From the NCBI GenBank assembly GCA_013399855.1, contig VXAY01006167.1, positions 310,001 to 374,000 of the forward strand: a stretch of DNA of 64,000 nt, read 5' to 3'. Every line of letters starts with the position of its first letter. Within the stretch, counting starts at the first letter, position 1. This stretch comes from Oxyruncus cristatus (Eukaryota > Chordata > Aves > Passeriformes > Cotingidae). A program made the position numbers and the translations under genes. The notes below the pieces were generated by a model. That model was not told where the DNA came from, made no database searches, and worked only from the letters and a program-made list of their open reading frames with translations. Below, in pieces: positions 37,501-50,900 of this stretch.

Positions 37501-38348
37501 TCTTCTCCAGCACTCCCTGATCTCCAATTCCAAGTTTGCAAGGCTGACGTTTAATTTAATTTATTAAGTTTAGCTACATAGTCTCAACGTAAAAATCACA
37601 TCTGAGGGAGGGACAACCAAACTGTATACACGCCTCCTGCATGCACTTAGATGTGCCTGCAAGACCACGGGCTAGTACTGTTGCTGTAAGCAAAATAATC
37701 CACTGGCAATGCCTTCCCAACAACCTTAGGCAGGGAATGGAACCTGCTATCACGAACTGTGAGAAACCTGGTGATACAACCCTGCTCACAAATCCCCTGA
37801 CTTCCTGCACTTCCACAACTGGCAAGAGAAGCTGAAAATCCTTCTGAAAAGTGAAGAGAGCACAGCTCTTCCCACAGGCTTTAATTCCTGTGACTAACAA
37901 GACTTGATCAGAGCTTCTGACCAAGGCCACTGTTCCATTTAGTAGACATTTGGTTTTAAGGCAATGTGCGCTGGATCAAATCCATAAGCAAAGTGCTGAG
38001 CTATAGCAAACTCATTCCACACAAACGTGTTCTGAAAGAAGAAGCAAAACCTGAAGTGGTATCTCATTTCCACCATACTTTATGCTGGATTAGGTATTGT
38101 CTTTCCCCCCACAGCTGGCACAATCCCAACACAAATTCCACACTCTGTTCTGCTTAATTTGACACTTGATCCAGATCATATTTGTGCTGCTTAGTGACTT
38201 GGTATTAATGAATGAGAATCAGATTTAGGAAGATCTTTTTCATCCTAAGGTCAATCAGGGTAATCATGATAACTAAGTTTTTTATTCCTGCATTACAGGG
38301 ATCGTTTCTGCTAAAATAATTCAGGTCCACAAATTAAAAAATGCTTAA
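34563..38348. other. Unique non-coding sequence
   Basis: No supported gene. At 35198-35245 the words cataattaatgaatattaat and gacaataactcagcagacag look like a homeodomain-motif-rich conserved element, but this is only a visual impression. The 118-codon minus frame at 37574-37930 has no recognisable family. Confidence 0.5.
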
Positions 38349-38370
38349 CAGCCATAGTTCAGCCATAGTT
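38349..38370 (+). repeat. Perfect 11-bp tandem duplication
   Basis: cagccatagtt is repeated exactly, head to tail. It is short and probably recent slippage. Confidence 0.85.
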
Positions 38371-39566
38371 TTAAAGATTATTGAATTTCACGAATTACAA
38401 AAACCACAGCATTAGAACTGTGAGTTTTGTAAACTATTTTTAATTTAGTTTGTATCTTCACTTCATGGAGAGACCCATCCAAACACAAATGAGTGAAAAT
38501 AACAGCTCTATAAAAAGAATGACTGTAACCAAGTTCAGAGTGCTTATTTATTAATATGCCACTGATAACTTGCAGCAGTGCAGTGTGGAGAAGGTTTATG
38601 CTCATTTTCCTCTAACGAGGTCTCCTGTCACTGCTACCCTCTCCTCTGGAGTTGTGCACATGTGCTTAGACTGGCAGGTTACTCTTCCCCAGTCAGGGTC
38701 GTTCTGAGAAATCCCTGCATCCAAAATGAAGGGTAACTTGTTCCAGCTCACTGCCTGCTCTCCAGATCTATCCCTGGCCCAGCCCTGCACTGGGTGGTGC
38801 CTTCCCCTGCAATAATCTCCTCTGACAACAAATCGCAGACTTGCAGAATCACGAGGTATCAGGAATTATCCTTTTGAGACCCGCATTAGATCAGGAATTT
38901 CCTTTATACGTACATATCTATTCCTATGAAAGAGTTCAATCAAATGGTTTAATCAAAACAGTTCAACAAAATAAAAAGATTTTAAAATTAGGTATTTATT
39001 CCTTAAATTAGCAAGAACACCACGACTAGGTTCGACGTTCTCACCTTGGCTACATTAGCACTGACTTCTACTTAATAGGCTTGATGTGTCATTAATGCAT
39101 CAAGTTCATATATGGTAATGAATATATGACTGAACTGTATTTTTGTAGTCTTAGATCTCAACTTGTAAGGTGGACCTGTGTGTAAGTTATTAATCGAGTG
39201 ATCTGCAGTCATCCATAACCTTTTCACTATAGCAACTAGAAGATTTATGTAACAGAGTAGTACATCAAGCCTGATGGGTTTATGATTGTGTCGCGCTATT
39301 CATCAAGACAGTTTCTCAAAGATCTAGACTTGTTCTATTTTTGTTTAGAGTTGATTTCAGATACGTTAAGTAACATTTACAGCTTGTCTTCATGGCAGAT
39401 AAATAATTGAAATATTCATTTTTTATGTGCCACCTCCATATCTGTAAAAAAGAATTTTAAAAACAGCTTACAACAAAGCTGAAAGAGTTGAACAAAACAT
39501 AAATACATAAATGTGTTTACTAAACCAGTGAGCCACAATGACCACAAACTAAACCAACTTACTTAC
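38371..39566. other. Unique non-coding sequence
   Basis: No gene. The words gcagaatcacgaggt at about 38842 faintly recall a CR1 tail on minus, but nothing beyond them matches. Confidence 0.5.
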
Positions 39567-39616
39567 CTGTCTCCAAGATGGCTCCAGAACTTAATTATTA
39601 CTGTAAATCCCTGCCA
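39567..39616 (-). other. Candidate 50-nt minus-strand micro-exon
   Basis: On the minus strand the block ends in GACAG followed by GTAAGTAAG, a near-ideal vertebrate donor (CAG|GTAAGT). It is preceded by acctccag, a usable but pyrimidine-poor acceptor. The block itself is open in one frame (WQGFTVIIKFWSHLGD). I do not recognise the peptide. A perfect donor word is expected now and then by chance in a window this size, so this is a weak call without RNA evidence. Confidence 0.15.
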
Positions 39617-40630
39617 CTGGAGGTCAGATTTTTGAGATGTTTAATGAATAGTTTGATATCCAGTGAGTATAGCATGGGGTGAGGTTATTTATTTACATGA
39701 GCAGAGGTATCAATGTTGTACTTCTATGTAGAACCAACCAATCAAACATACCCCCAAAAAACCCCATAGCTCGCCCCCCTCCTCCCACCAACTCATTCTA
39801 TTTGTTTTTTCCAAACAGCTTTGGTCAATTATGATAATGTTCTCAGCTACTGTGTAACACTGCCAAACAGGCAGGGGTTTCAGCACAGAACCATCTGGGT
39901 TTTTATGCACCATGCTCTCATGCAGGTATCTCATTTGAGTTCTTGTGATAAGACCTTCAGTTATGCCCTCATCACTTCAACACAGTTTAAGGAACAGATC
40001 TCTTTTTTGACAAGCAGTGCCACCATCAAACTTGAGAATGAAACAATAAAGTTGACTGCAAAGCACCCAGAGCAATCCCGCCAGCTCCCTTGAACCTATA
40101 TTTCCTAAAGGAAGATGAATCAGAATAGTAAGAAAGAGCTGAATCGCTGGACAGTGATTTTGTCAGCCTTCCTGTGGATCCCGAACAGCAGCATTCATGG
40201 TCTGCACCCCACAACATGTGGCAGTGACAGAAGTTGGCAGGAAGTCTTGGGACTATTTCAAACATTGGGACCAGACTACTTGCCAAAATGAAGTGCTGCA
40301 ATGACCAGAAGGCTGCTCAGACATGCTGAAAAACAAGTAACCCTGTTTGAGGAAGATTGCATAGGTGCTGGTTTACCTAGTGTTTGTTACTTCTCTTTAA
40401 CTCCTAACTTCAGTTTCACTACCCACATTGTGGGTAAAAAGAACTTATGTAAAAAGACACTGCACACAAGATAATTTCCCTCAGGTGGCTGGTTTATTTC
40501 AGAAATAATATACCTAAAACATACGTTGAACTGCAGTGCTGTAAGTCAGCAGCAGCCAAACTTTACTAAAGGCTAATACATTACACAAAAAACTCATTAA
40601 ACCATTACATAAATTTCTCAGCTTTCCAGC
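39617..40630. other. Unique non-coding sequence
   Basis: A short C/A-rich tract lies at about 39748-39782. No gene seen. Confidence 0.5.
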
Positions 40631-40662
40631 CATTACTTACCACTGAACAAAGGTAAGTAATG
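40631..40662. repeat. Perfect 11-bp inverted repeat (hairpin)
   Basis: Arms cattacttacc (40631-40641) and ggtaagtaatg (40652-40662) are exact reverse complements around a 10-nt loop (actgaacaaa). Each arm contains a GGTAAGTAA donor-like word, one on each strand. It could extrude as a cruciform or fold in RNA; the stem is shorter than a typical miRNA precursor. Confidence 0.8.
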
Positions 40663-42233
40663 CCTATTCTTCTAGCTACTTGCATTGTAATAGGAAATAA
40701 TGCCTCTTCATTCTGGCTGCACTGACTGTATTAAACACCCAAGATATATGTATGTACAAATGCATATATAAGAACAAAAAGATGTAAATATTCCCTCCAA
40801 ATACACACCAACAGTGGAGATATTCGTCACTTAGAAGGCCAGATGGGCTTGTAACCTGACAGCCTCCATAAACCAGAGTGCTGCTCTGCATCCACATGCA
40901 TTGTATTCCTAACCTTAAAGTGCTGTACATACTTATACATCACCAACACATTCCGGATGTTTGCTCAGCTAACACAGCATCCCCTAACTCCCCGAGAGAG
41001 GTGTGTGCCTTATGGCACCACACCAACGATGTGTGTGCACTGTGGCATGGCTTCATAATGTTCCTTGATGGTAACCCATCTGCAGAAAAAAAGTACCAAT
41101 ATGGGCACATCAGCACAGCTATGACATCTTCTAAGGGAGAACTGTAGTAATAAGTGCCTAGGGTTCTCCTCCAAGGACAGCTTGCTTCTTGGTCCCTTCC
41201 TCTTCTCCAAGTATTTTCAGGTTTGCATCATATTATGATAAAGTTTAGGAACTGCAGGCAAAGAGAAAGACCCTTCTGTTCAATGCACTGCACAGTCTCA
41301 GAACTAAAAGTACCCTGAGCAGTTTTTCCACACTGATCTGCCCATCATTTGCAGAGCAAATTGAAAAATCTTCCTCTACAGACCTGGCAGCCACAGCACT
41401 CTCTCCTTAAGCTGCTGGTGCTTCAGCCTCAACTCCTTTCCTTGTTCCCTCTCTTCATTCTGACCAAGCAGTCCTACACTCTGAGCTGGCATCTCTTTGG
41501 TAGTTTTGGACACAAGAGCCAGACTGAAAGAGAGCCACCCTTGAGAAAACTGCTATCCAGTTCATGAATCTCAGCATAACTCTGCTCTCTTAATCTTTTC
41601 CCACGCACAAATAAAAACTCTTCTGACAGTAGTCCTGATTGACTTCAATTGATGGAGAATTCCCCTTATGCCAAAAGAGAATATCTTCCCAGCTTTCCCA
41701 GGGAACCACACTTGCCTTCAAAAATAAAATTCTTATTAAGGATTTCAAATTCTGGAGAGCGAAAGAATTCTCAGGATATTTAATGAGGGAGTCAAACGGA
41801 GTAGTAGCTGCAAGGAACACAGGTCTCAGCAAATGGACTAGAATCAGGCCTTCAAAGCCGCAACACAGCAGAAATTCCCAGAAGGCTCTTCTGCTGGTAA
41901 AAGGATCCTGCACACTTAGAATTAATGTAAAACTTAATTAGAATCTCCGTGAAAAAAAAAAAAAAATCCATTTGGAGGTAATTATAAAAAGGAGGCCGTT
42001 ACAATAATTATTTATCATCTCTATTCCTGGAAGAAAAATGAGGGGCCTTATTCTTGGAGACATTGAACAAATGCAACAAGCAGCCGGGTTCTGCTAGCCA
42101 GCACAGAAAGCCTCTGAAGAGTTTGCACCCACTTCGATCACCTCTACTCAGCCAGCATTACTGATGTATAACCAGCTGAGTCATTCCACAGCACGACTGT
42201 TATTTCAGGATCTCTACATATAGCCTTGCTCAT
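40663..42233. other. Unique non-coding sequence with a 30-bp-spaced repeat
   Basis: At 41001-41017 and 41031-41047, gtgtgtgccttatggca and gtgtgtgcactgtggca form an imperfect 30-bp-period duplication. An A run lies near 41950. No gene supported. Confidence 0.5.
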
Positions 42234-42536
42234 GTGCTGCTCTTCCACACCACCACCACCTTGTCACCAGGAACTCAGACTTCTTCCCATGCAGCACACG
42301 GCATCTACGTTGCCTCGTGGCCGCGGGACAATGCCAAGAGTCTGGAAACAGATGTCCTGATGCTGTGCAAACTTCAGCTGGTACATCATGGAGCACAGGC
42401 GGTTATCGGTGCGCCAAAATTCTGCTTCGCATGTGTTGGAAAAATATCCTATAGACAATGCTCTTGGGAGCCATCTACCGGCAGTTTGGAATTAACCGTT
42501 TGCATGTCCACAGAGAACTTTAAGAACCACTTGTAA
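42234..42536. other. CpG-rich coding-like island, open on both strands; possible exon or pseudogene
   Basis: This 300-bp island is distinctly richer in CpG and GC than its flanks (gtggccgcggga, ggcggttatcggtgcgcc, cttcgc). The plus strand has a 100-codon frame across all of it. The minus strand has an open block (42268-42421) bounded by an acceptor-like cgaagcag and a GTGACA donor-like word. By hand count, about two thirds of its codons end in G or C, with codons such as CGC, ACC, AAC, CTG, TGC, TCC, CAG and AAG. A shift of frame lower down gives VLHGKKSEFLVT, also protein-like, which would fit a frameshifted pseudogene. I do not recognise the family in any frame. Strand and nature are undecided. 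Confidence 0.3.
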
Positions 42537-45500
42537 CTCCACCAGCTCAGGGCACCTCCTAAACTCCTACATTCATCACTAGAATCTTTTGAGGGACCAC
42601 CTGTAAGCTAGTTTATTTAACCATAGCTGAGCATTATAGCCCTATTTAATAGTTATTCTGAGCTCTTCACATGCTCAGTGTGCTACCTAAACATTATCTT
42701 CTTTCCTAACATGCTGGGACACTAAAAGATGAGAAGCACTGTAGAAGTCACGTTATTTTCATGCTAAATGTGAAACTCCAGTAAGCACACTGGGGACAAA
42801 TAGGAGGAAAATGCAGGCCACACGGCAAATTGAAATGCCACGGTTTGAAGACTCAACTCCATGACTGGAAAACCTAGCTAAGGAACCAAATAAATTCCCA
42901 GGTATTGGGTGGGAAGAGGAAAGCTGCAAGTTGCGCTGGAACATCATCACTGGGACAAGAACATGAGATGCATGTGGACAACCACTCAATGAAGAGCTGG
43001 TCTTCTCCTACCACAGCATGGCTGTGTGAACACAGCCCTCTGAGCTACTGCAGATACATTGCAGGTGTCAAACTGGGAGAGAGCAGATGCCGATTATGCT
43101 GCATCTCATGCTTGGATGGTTTAAATTGCTTCCCTACTAAGTGCAGGTCCAAAAGCAAGGAAAGACTCGCAGCAGTATTGTTGAAAGGTATGAGGGGTAA
43201 TTAGAGGATAAAAAAGTACATGTTCAGAAAAAGTGGTTACCTGCCCAGGAGAGAAGAATTTTCTGGCACATGGATGCACTCACAACACACATCCTGAGGG
43301 CATGACCCTGTTGCATCCATGTTATACAGAGGACAGACCGGCCAACAAGCATCATTCACCCAAAATGCAGGGAAAAGTATGGTCAGTGCCCAGGATTTCA
43401 GGTGGAGGAAGAACATGTGCTTCAAATGGGAGCCCTGGCACCTACCAACTCATGCATCATGTGGTTAACCAGTAGATTAAGAAAAAAGTCTGAGACAGTC
43501 TCCCAGGACACAGAGTACAGCCAGACCAAAAGTAATTCAGAAATAACAATATCTTCCAGGAAAGTCTCAAAACTAGTGCCTAGGGACTCACAACAAAGTA
43601 CCAGGAAACCAGTAAAGAGAAAGTGATTCATGTTTATCCTACTAGATTTTGCATGGCAGAAGGTTTCCAGGGCATTCCAAGAGTCTAGCAGACACAAGAC
43701 AGGTGGGTACCAAAGTAGAAAAAAAATAACCCAGTATTTATCATGTGGGGATATTGTGCTGTAATGCATAAATCAAAGAACAGGAGTGGGAGCCTATGAA
43801 GTAATGTCATTGCACCTCACATGTGCAATATTTATTAGCCAGAAAGACATGAAATTTGTTTATATATATACAGATTAAGAGGATTTCACTTATCACACCA
43901 CCTGCTAGGTACAAAAGAGAAGATGTCAGCTTAAATATCTATATCCTATTCCCAAATGTGTTTCAAACTTGGTTTAGATTTAAAGCTATGTTATTTTAAA
44001 ATTAAAAGGAGACCCAAAAAGTCCTGCTTATATATCACCTCTACATCAATGCTCAGGTTTCAGTCAGCCATCATTAAAGCACCAACTCTGCATTAAGTCC
44101 TAAAATGCTGCCAATTTTCTGTGTCCTTTGTCAAGGTCCAGTTAGTTTCTTGATGTGAAGTGGTGCTGTTTCTCAGCCCAGTAGTAGTAATGCTCCACAT
44201 GTTTGCATTTTTTCCCCCTCCTCTGTCTTCATGTCCTCTTCTGTGCCAACTTGTTTTAGTGAGGTTGTCTGGCATACTTCTCCATTCCTTTTAATGGTTT
44301 AAAAGAAAACATTTTTCATCAAAAGAAACCACTTTGAACAGAAACTATTATGAAGGAGAGAAAAATATCTTTTTTCTCCTTTTGAGTGGCAGTTTTGTAG
44401 GGCACTAAATTAATTTTTTGGGATGCCTAATATTGCTAAATTTAGAAAGTCAAGTAATAACAGTCCGACATGGGCCAAAGGATGATCTAAGGATGAGTGA
44501 AGCAATATATCTTTTTAACAATTGAAAGAGTTGGGAACATTCCCACAGTGAGAACATGCTTAGCAAATTTCTCTGTGAGAGGGACACTTAGATGCATGGA
44601 ATATTTCAGCTACAGCAGTAATCCCGCAGTGTTCTGTGCTGAAAGCAGAGGTCAGCCTTAAGGGAATTATATTAGACATACATTCAGACAAGACAGAGAA
44701 TAGCTCCTTGCATAAATATAAACACACCAGCTTGCATGCACGTTATTGCTTCTAAGATGACACAGCTACCCCTTCTCTTCTCCCTACCTGTCTTCAAGAA
44801 AACCAGAATTTGATCTCATGCTATCTTCAAATACTCACAGCTTTCCTTTCTGTGCAAACACCATTCCACGTGCAAGTAAACAGGGAGCAGATGGGACAAC
44901 CATTCTCAAAACAATCCACAGTGGGCACAGCCAAGATGTTGATGCACAGGTCTGCATTTAGGACTGTCACATAGGAAACCCCGTGTCAGACATAGAAACA
45001 TTTGGGTTCACGAGGGAAAGAGGGCAGTTCTTCCAACCGGTGATTCGACGTCAGAGCCTGACTTACTGCTTCTTACCATTACCCACAGAGAGAGAGCACA
45101 CTCCAAGTGTGACCATCCACCTTGGATGACTCAAGTTCAATACCGTGAGTCCCTGCCCTACCCAGACAGGCAGCAAGTGATTCACCCACAGAGCTCTCAG
45201 CAGACTAAGTCAAGACTTAAAATGGAAAATTCTGTGTGCGGGGCCCAGTTGTCTTGGTACAACAACCCCGGCTTTTAAAAATCCACAAACGCAACCTCCT
45301 TCAGCTTTTTGGAGAGCCCAGCAAAAACTATGTGTCTCCACTCTCAAGACGTGCAAAGCCAGCTGAGTTCCTGAGAGAGAGAAACACCACGGCCAAATCC
45401 AGACTAGAGCACATTCTGTGTTTTTTTCCACTCACAGCAGAGTGACAACATACTTGAAAAAGCAGCTCGAACCAGACATTTTTCTGGGATCCAGGGAGCA

Positions 45501-47990
45501 CCACACACAAGTACCTTGCTTTGGTTCCCCTCCCAACACAAGCTCTTATATTATGCAATCTAACCACAATTACTTTTTTATAAATAGTGCAGTGTTAAGA
45601 TCCTGCTGAGTCCCAAGTCTGAAATTTTAAAAAAAGAACATTTACAACTAGTCTTGCTCATTTTGAGCACAACTACAGAGCGGGAGTAAGAACTGATTTA
45701 TAGCGAACAAGGAGTTGATACATTTAGAATAATTCCAGATTGATGAAAGACCTCAGCTGCAAATTACTACTGTTTTGTTCACTGTCTTTAGAACTATTAG
45801 CTTCCAAAAATGTAGCTCTTGTAGACATAGTTTTAGTGGAGCAGGGTATCTTGTTCTTATATAAATTCTTAGCATGATTTAATATACCTACACAAACTCA
45901 GCTTGGATTCAAATCATAATCCAACTTAGATTTTTTTTTTTCCTGCTGGCACTTGACAGTGAACACTGGAAATTTAACAACAGCACATTGACTATATGTT
46001 TCCTTTTTTTATTATTTTGTTTAAGTTACAATACATTTATTGTATATATTATTACATACACAATGAATACAATGGCAGAAGTTGGAGCCTGGACACTTGC
46101 AACCTATTCTTGGCTGTGTACAGACATGCTTGCCTTACCTTGGGTGAGCTAGCCCATTGCCCCCCAGCTGAGCTGCTTCTAATACTAAGTACCTGTTTCA
46201 GAAGATGTTGTGAATTACGGTCTCCAAGTGCTTTGAGGTCCTGAGAAGAATGGCAATGTACCAAGTACAAAGTATTTAATAACTTGGAGCCAGAAACAGA
46301 AGGGTAAACTAATAATAAGGTCTGTTAACTGTGAGGCCTAAGAGGACAAGCAGGAAATACAAAAAGAGAGCTTGGGCTTAGCAAGTTCAGTACTGCTTGG
46401 TGACCTGTACCTCTGAATCTCTAAGACAGCAGTTGCAGTTCCAGGCTGAGCACCAGTTCGCCTACAAACTGCAATGAGGTACAGCCGTTCATCAGGCCAG
46501 GAAATCCAAAGGAGGATTCTCGCCAGGGATCTTGGGGTTTTATGAGGCACTCAGTGGTGACAGAATCTCTGGACGCTGGAAACATATGGAAACCTGCAGA
46601 CACGTGACTGCACTGAACAAAGGAAAGATGGTTTCACTTCTGAACTCCCTGAGCCTCCAGACAAAAGGCTGTGCAAATGTTCCAGCAAGATATCCCCGAC
46701 CAAATACATCCAGTTCATTGGAACAGACACTAACATTTTAAGTTACTTTCACAGAATGTACCTAATTATGTCATCACAAACTATAAAGGCTGTAAGAACA
46801 CATGCTAGAGCCAATATCTTGACATCATGCACACATGCTGAATGTCTTACTAAATCTTACAAGTGCGAGAATAACATCTTTGTTTAACAACAAAGAAGCA
46901 ATGCTGGGTTTAGTTGTCTTAATCACCTTATGTATAAGATTATTTCTTTCAAGAAATCCCTACTCATATGAACAAGCGTTTGCTGCAATGTCACTACAGC
47001 AGCGCTGTCTTCCACTTGCTGTTTAATTTTCCTTTTTCTGGAAGAAGGTTCTCAGTGTGCTTCACAGACAGTAGATCAGGTATAGCTTCTGTTTTCCTTT
47101 CTCTAATCATTCATGTAAAAATAGGACTATGATAAACAGAAATATGTAATAAACTGTAATATGCCCAAAATAACTACAGCAGAAGCAACTAGCCAGTACT
47201 TTCAGCTGCTTCTGTGAGGAGTTAAGCAAGCAAAGTCATTAAGCAGGAACAACCTGAATGTTAGGAAATGTTCGTGGCAACCAAATTTGGGACTTGAAAT
47301 TGTAAGTATCTTCACCCAAATCCTGATTCCAAGCACTAGTTTAATCCAACCAAAGTGACCAACGCAGCTCAAATTTCTTGTTGTGTAGTCATAACAAGCT
47401 GCTTGAGAACAATCTACAGATCAAGACAATTTCAAATGATGAGTAAATTCATGAAAACCCTACACTGTTCAGAAATCAATTAAACACAGGGGAATTAGGC
47501 TTAAAAACATCGAATATACTATATTTAAAAATTACCTTTGAAGATAATACTGATGTTAAAATATAAAAGTGAATAAAATACTTGAAAAATACGAGCAGGA
47601 GAAACATAATCCATATAAACAATGTTCCAATTCGTACATTGACCTTCTACACTAGCATCTCCATGTCTTACCAATCTCTTGGCAAAACATTTCCATGTTT
47701 TTACATATCTGGCTTGTAGACAAACTCCAAATATTTAGTCCTGAGTTAAATGCTAAAGTCTGCTGCATATATGGTTCAAACAGCAGAGAAAACTGTATTG
47801 TCAAGGCAAATATATTAGGGCAGACCTTTAATATTTAAACCCATCATCCCTGCAAAGTTGCCCATATTTATCAGCATCATGATTAATGGATGAATGGTTT
47901 TCACTTGCCACTGTAAAAGATAGGGTCTAAACTCAATGGACAGATGAAGAGATTTTACATCACATTTTATACAGTCTCTTTCATTATATC
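42537..47990. other. Unique AT-rich non-coding sequence
   Basis: No gene or recognisable transposon over 5.4 kb. Frames up to 115 codons (43422-43769, minus) have no family features. A T run lies near 45928 and short TATA-type dinucleotide words near 43860. Confidence 0.5.
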
Positions 47991-50900
47991 AGGTAAGTTA
48001 CTGAGAAACTGCTACATGTAGGGTAGGTGTAAGCACCTGAAAGCTTGCTCTCTGTTTTATAAATGGAAGGGACTAGAGGTAAATGCCCTACTTAGATATG
48101 TCCCTCAGAAGATAAAAAGTAATAAATAAGGTAGTGATGTGAAGAAATACTTGGAGAGCAGTGTTTCAGGGCCACATCTGGAAAACAATCTTGAGAAGAA
48201 GAATGTTCAAGAGAAGTATTTATGGCAAGACAAGCTAGAGTCAAAATACAAGGTATCAGTTAAAGTACAGGGTCCCAAAAGAAATAACAAATTTTCAGCT
48301 TCAAACCTGTCTCTGGGTTCACCAGGCTATCAAGTAAGACATACTATGAAGTGGCATATCTCCATTGCAGACTTCTGTAAGGCAGGTAAAGCCAAAAGAT
48401 AAAGCCTCACGTTTGAGGCACAGACATGCACAATGAGACATGCCCCAAGGGCAGCAACAAAACCAAAATTGTCTCTTCTTGAGTCCCCAGCTGTCCAGCC
48501 TCCAGGCACTCACCTCTACAACCTTTAGCCACACTAACAAATGGAAGATGACAGCTGTACTCCTCCTATTCATTCCCTACCTTTAATGTTAGGAGCACAA
48601 GGCAAGCGAGTTGGGCCAAAGCAGTACTCACTATGGATGAATACTGCAACTCTCTTGGATCTCGTGGTGTCAAGGTTACAGTCTCTGTGGCTCTACACTT
48701 CTTGAGATTCATCTCTGCTTCCTCCCATGCTCAATTTGCCCCCACTCTACACTGTCTTTTATGCATTAAACCTGCCTAGCAGTCAGGTTTTTATCCTTTT
48801 TCTCCATACCTACTTCACATCAGCCCAGCCAACGAACACTGTCTTGGCCAAGAAGCTCAGAAGAGAAATCTCCACTGCAATTACATTGTCAGCTTTCTTA
48901 ACCACCCCAACCAATGAGTTCTGAGGACTTACTGACGACACACATCCTTCCTCCTATTCCTTTTTGCCCATCTGTATTAGGAATCATGGTAACACAGGGA
49001 TATGGGAAAACACATGCCCTCCAGTGGGTTCTCAAGGAAGCTTGACAGCAGCAAATCCTGGGTTTCCCTGGTCATGCTCAGATGAATCTGCATAATAATA
49101 ATGTAAAAAGAATCAATTACAAATTTCTATTTCTCCTTATAAACTTCACAGGAGAAATCACAAAAAGAAGGTTTTTGGAAGCCTTTAATTTTGAACTAGA
49201 AGTCTTAAACAAAAAAATCTGAACTGGCTTACCATACCAGAAGATTTAATGTAGCACAAGCTAAAGAAGTACACAGGCATTGTTTTTGTTGCATATAATT
49301 AAATGTTTGTCCGGTTATAATTACTACTTCTAATCCTTCAAAGGCTTAACTCAGTTTTCATATGCCTTAGTCCCAGCCTAACCTAAGCAAGATACTTTGA
49401 ATTGGAATACACCGTAACTACCACGAGCCTCGCCCTCCGAGTTCAGTTCTGTCACTGGTGGTATCCTGCACAAATGTGTGAGGGAGTCCCCTGCCTCACT
49501 TAGCAGTGGTGGTCAAGCATGTCACAGCATATGTACCAGGACGGTGTACTATCTGAATTACAGTACGTGTCATCCAGAGGACTCTGACGCTGTTTGCAAG
49601 GCTCAAGAAAATTGGCCAGCAATTTTAGCATCATAAACTACAAGGGAACATATCTGTTTAACTATTCAATCAAGTAGGAAAGTTTATTACTTACTACATA
49701 ATTAAAGAGTGGTTGTAAATGCATAAAACTAGCCAACAGACTTCACAGCATTTTCTATAATAAAAGAGCTGCTGGCCTTTTGGGTTAGGGTATGTCCATA
49801 CTGCACAAGAAAGACCAGGAAAGGTAGTTAAATAAGTTCTGAAACTGGAATTGTGACCGCCAGGTCTCACTGAAACACACCAGCACTAGACAGGCCAATG
49901 CATGCAAGAGAAAGGTTTAAGTAGCTGTTGCTCTGACTTTTAGCTGCCTGCATCACCTCACTGGAGGGGCTCTCTTGGAGACCTGTAACCACAGACATGT
50001 CACATCAGTGTGACCTGGATCCAGCAAACCAAGCCCTTGGCAGAGTTCTCAGAGACACTTCTGGGCCAGAGGATAAAAGAGGCTTTCAGAAAGCCTGTGA
50101 AATCCGAAATGAATGTGAAAGTGGGATTGGCACTGGACATTAGCAACAGGGACAAAAGATGACTCTGATGCATTAGAGTCCAACTGACCAATTAGGAAAC
50201 TATTTGTGCCCTTTTATCGGCCAACATCCCTCCACCAACTACATGGACAACTAGAAAGTGTGCACAAAATGTGCTCTAGCTAGAATCCTCCTAGCCTTGT
50301 TTGCATATGAAATAAAATCAACTCTTGATTTTCTACTTCATAAGTGGTTCAACTGGACAGAAGAAACTGGCCACTTGGGAGCAATCTTTCAGATGCTAAT
50401 TCCAGCATGAGTCTGCAAGTGGGATACTCCCCTTACTTCCAGCAAGTTAACTGTGAGGCCTGGGCACATTAATGCGCGTGAATAAAGGAAAAATGTTTCC
50501 ATTATTTGCCATTTTCACTAGAATAAGCATCTTCTAGCAAAAAAACCCGCTGAAATCAAGGCAAAATAGCTTTTCCTGAGAGCAACAGAACAAAGTCATT
50601 AGCTATCCCAGAGAGTACATTTGTGTTCTGTCCCACAGGGTTTAAAATTCCTGAGCTGTAAAAGGAGGGAAGTCTGGATTCCTGTCTCATTCCTGTCATC
50701 TTTATCTGTTCTCTCTGCATAAGTAGGTACACTTACAAAGAGTCACTTTAAAGGAAATATGTTTAGCTCTCAACGGATGTCCCTTTTGGCACTGAAGATA
50801 TACTTTAATGTATAGTAGCAAACACTGTAGCAAAATCGTAATAATAAAAAAATAATAACCTTGCTAAAGTTCCCCAAGCCTTTGCTATGAGCAGGAATAG

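Noticed and set aside
37574..37930. 118-codon minus frame
   Set aside because: No recognisable family, and an overlapping 64-codon frame on the opposite strand is equally open.
38842..38880. Possible CR1 tail on minus (gcagaatcacgaggt)
   Set aside because: The match does not continue into the CR1 3' UTR.
46324..50461. The 16-mer gttaactgtgaggcct occurring near 46325 and again near 50446
   Set aside because: Flanks do not match, and one shared 16-mer is within chance for a window of this length.
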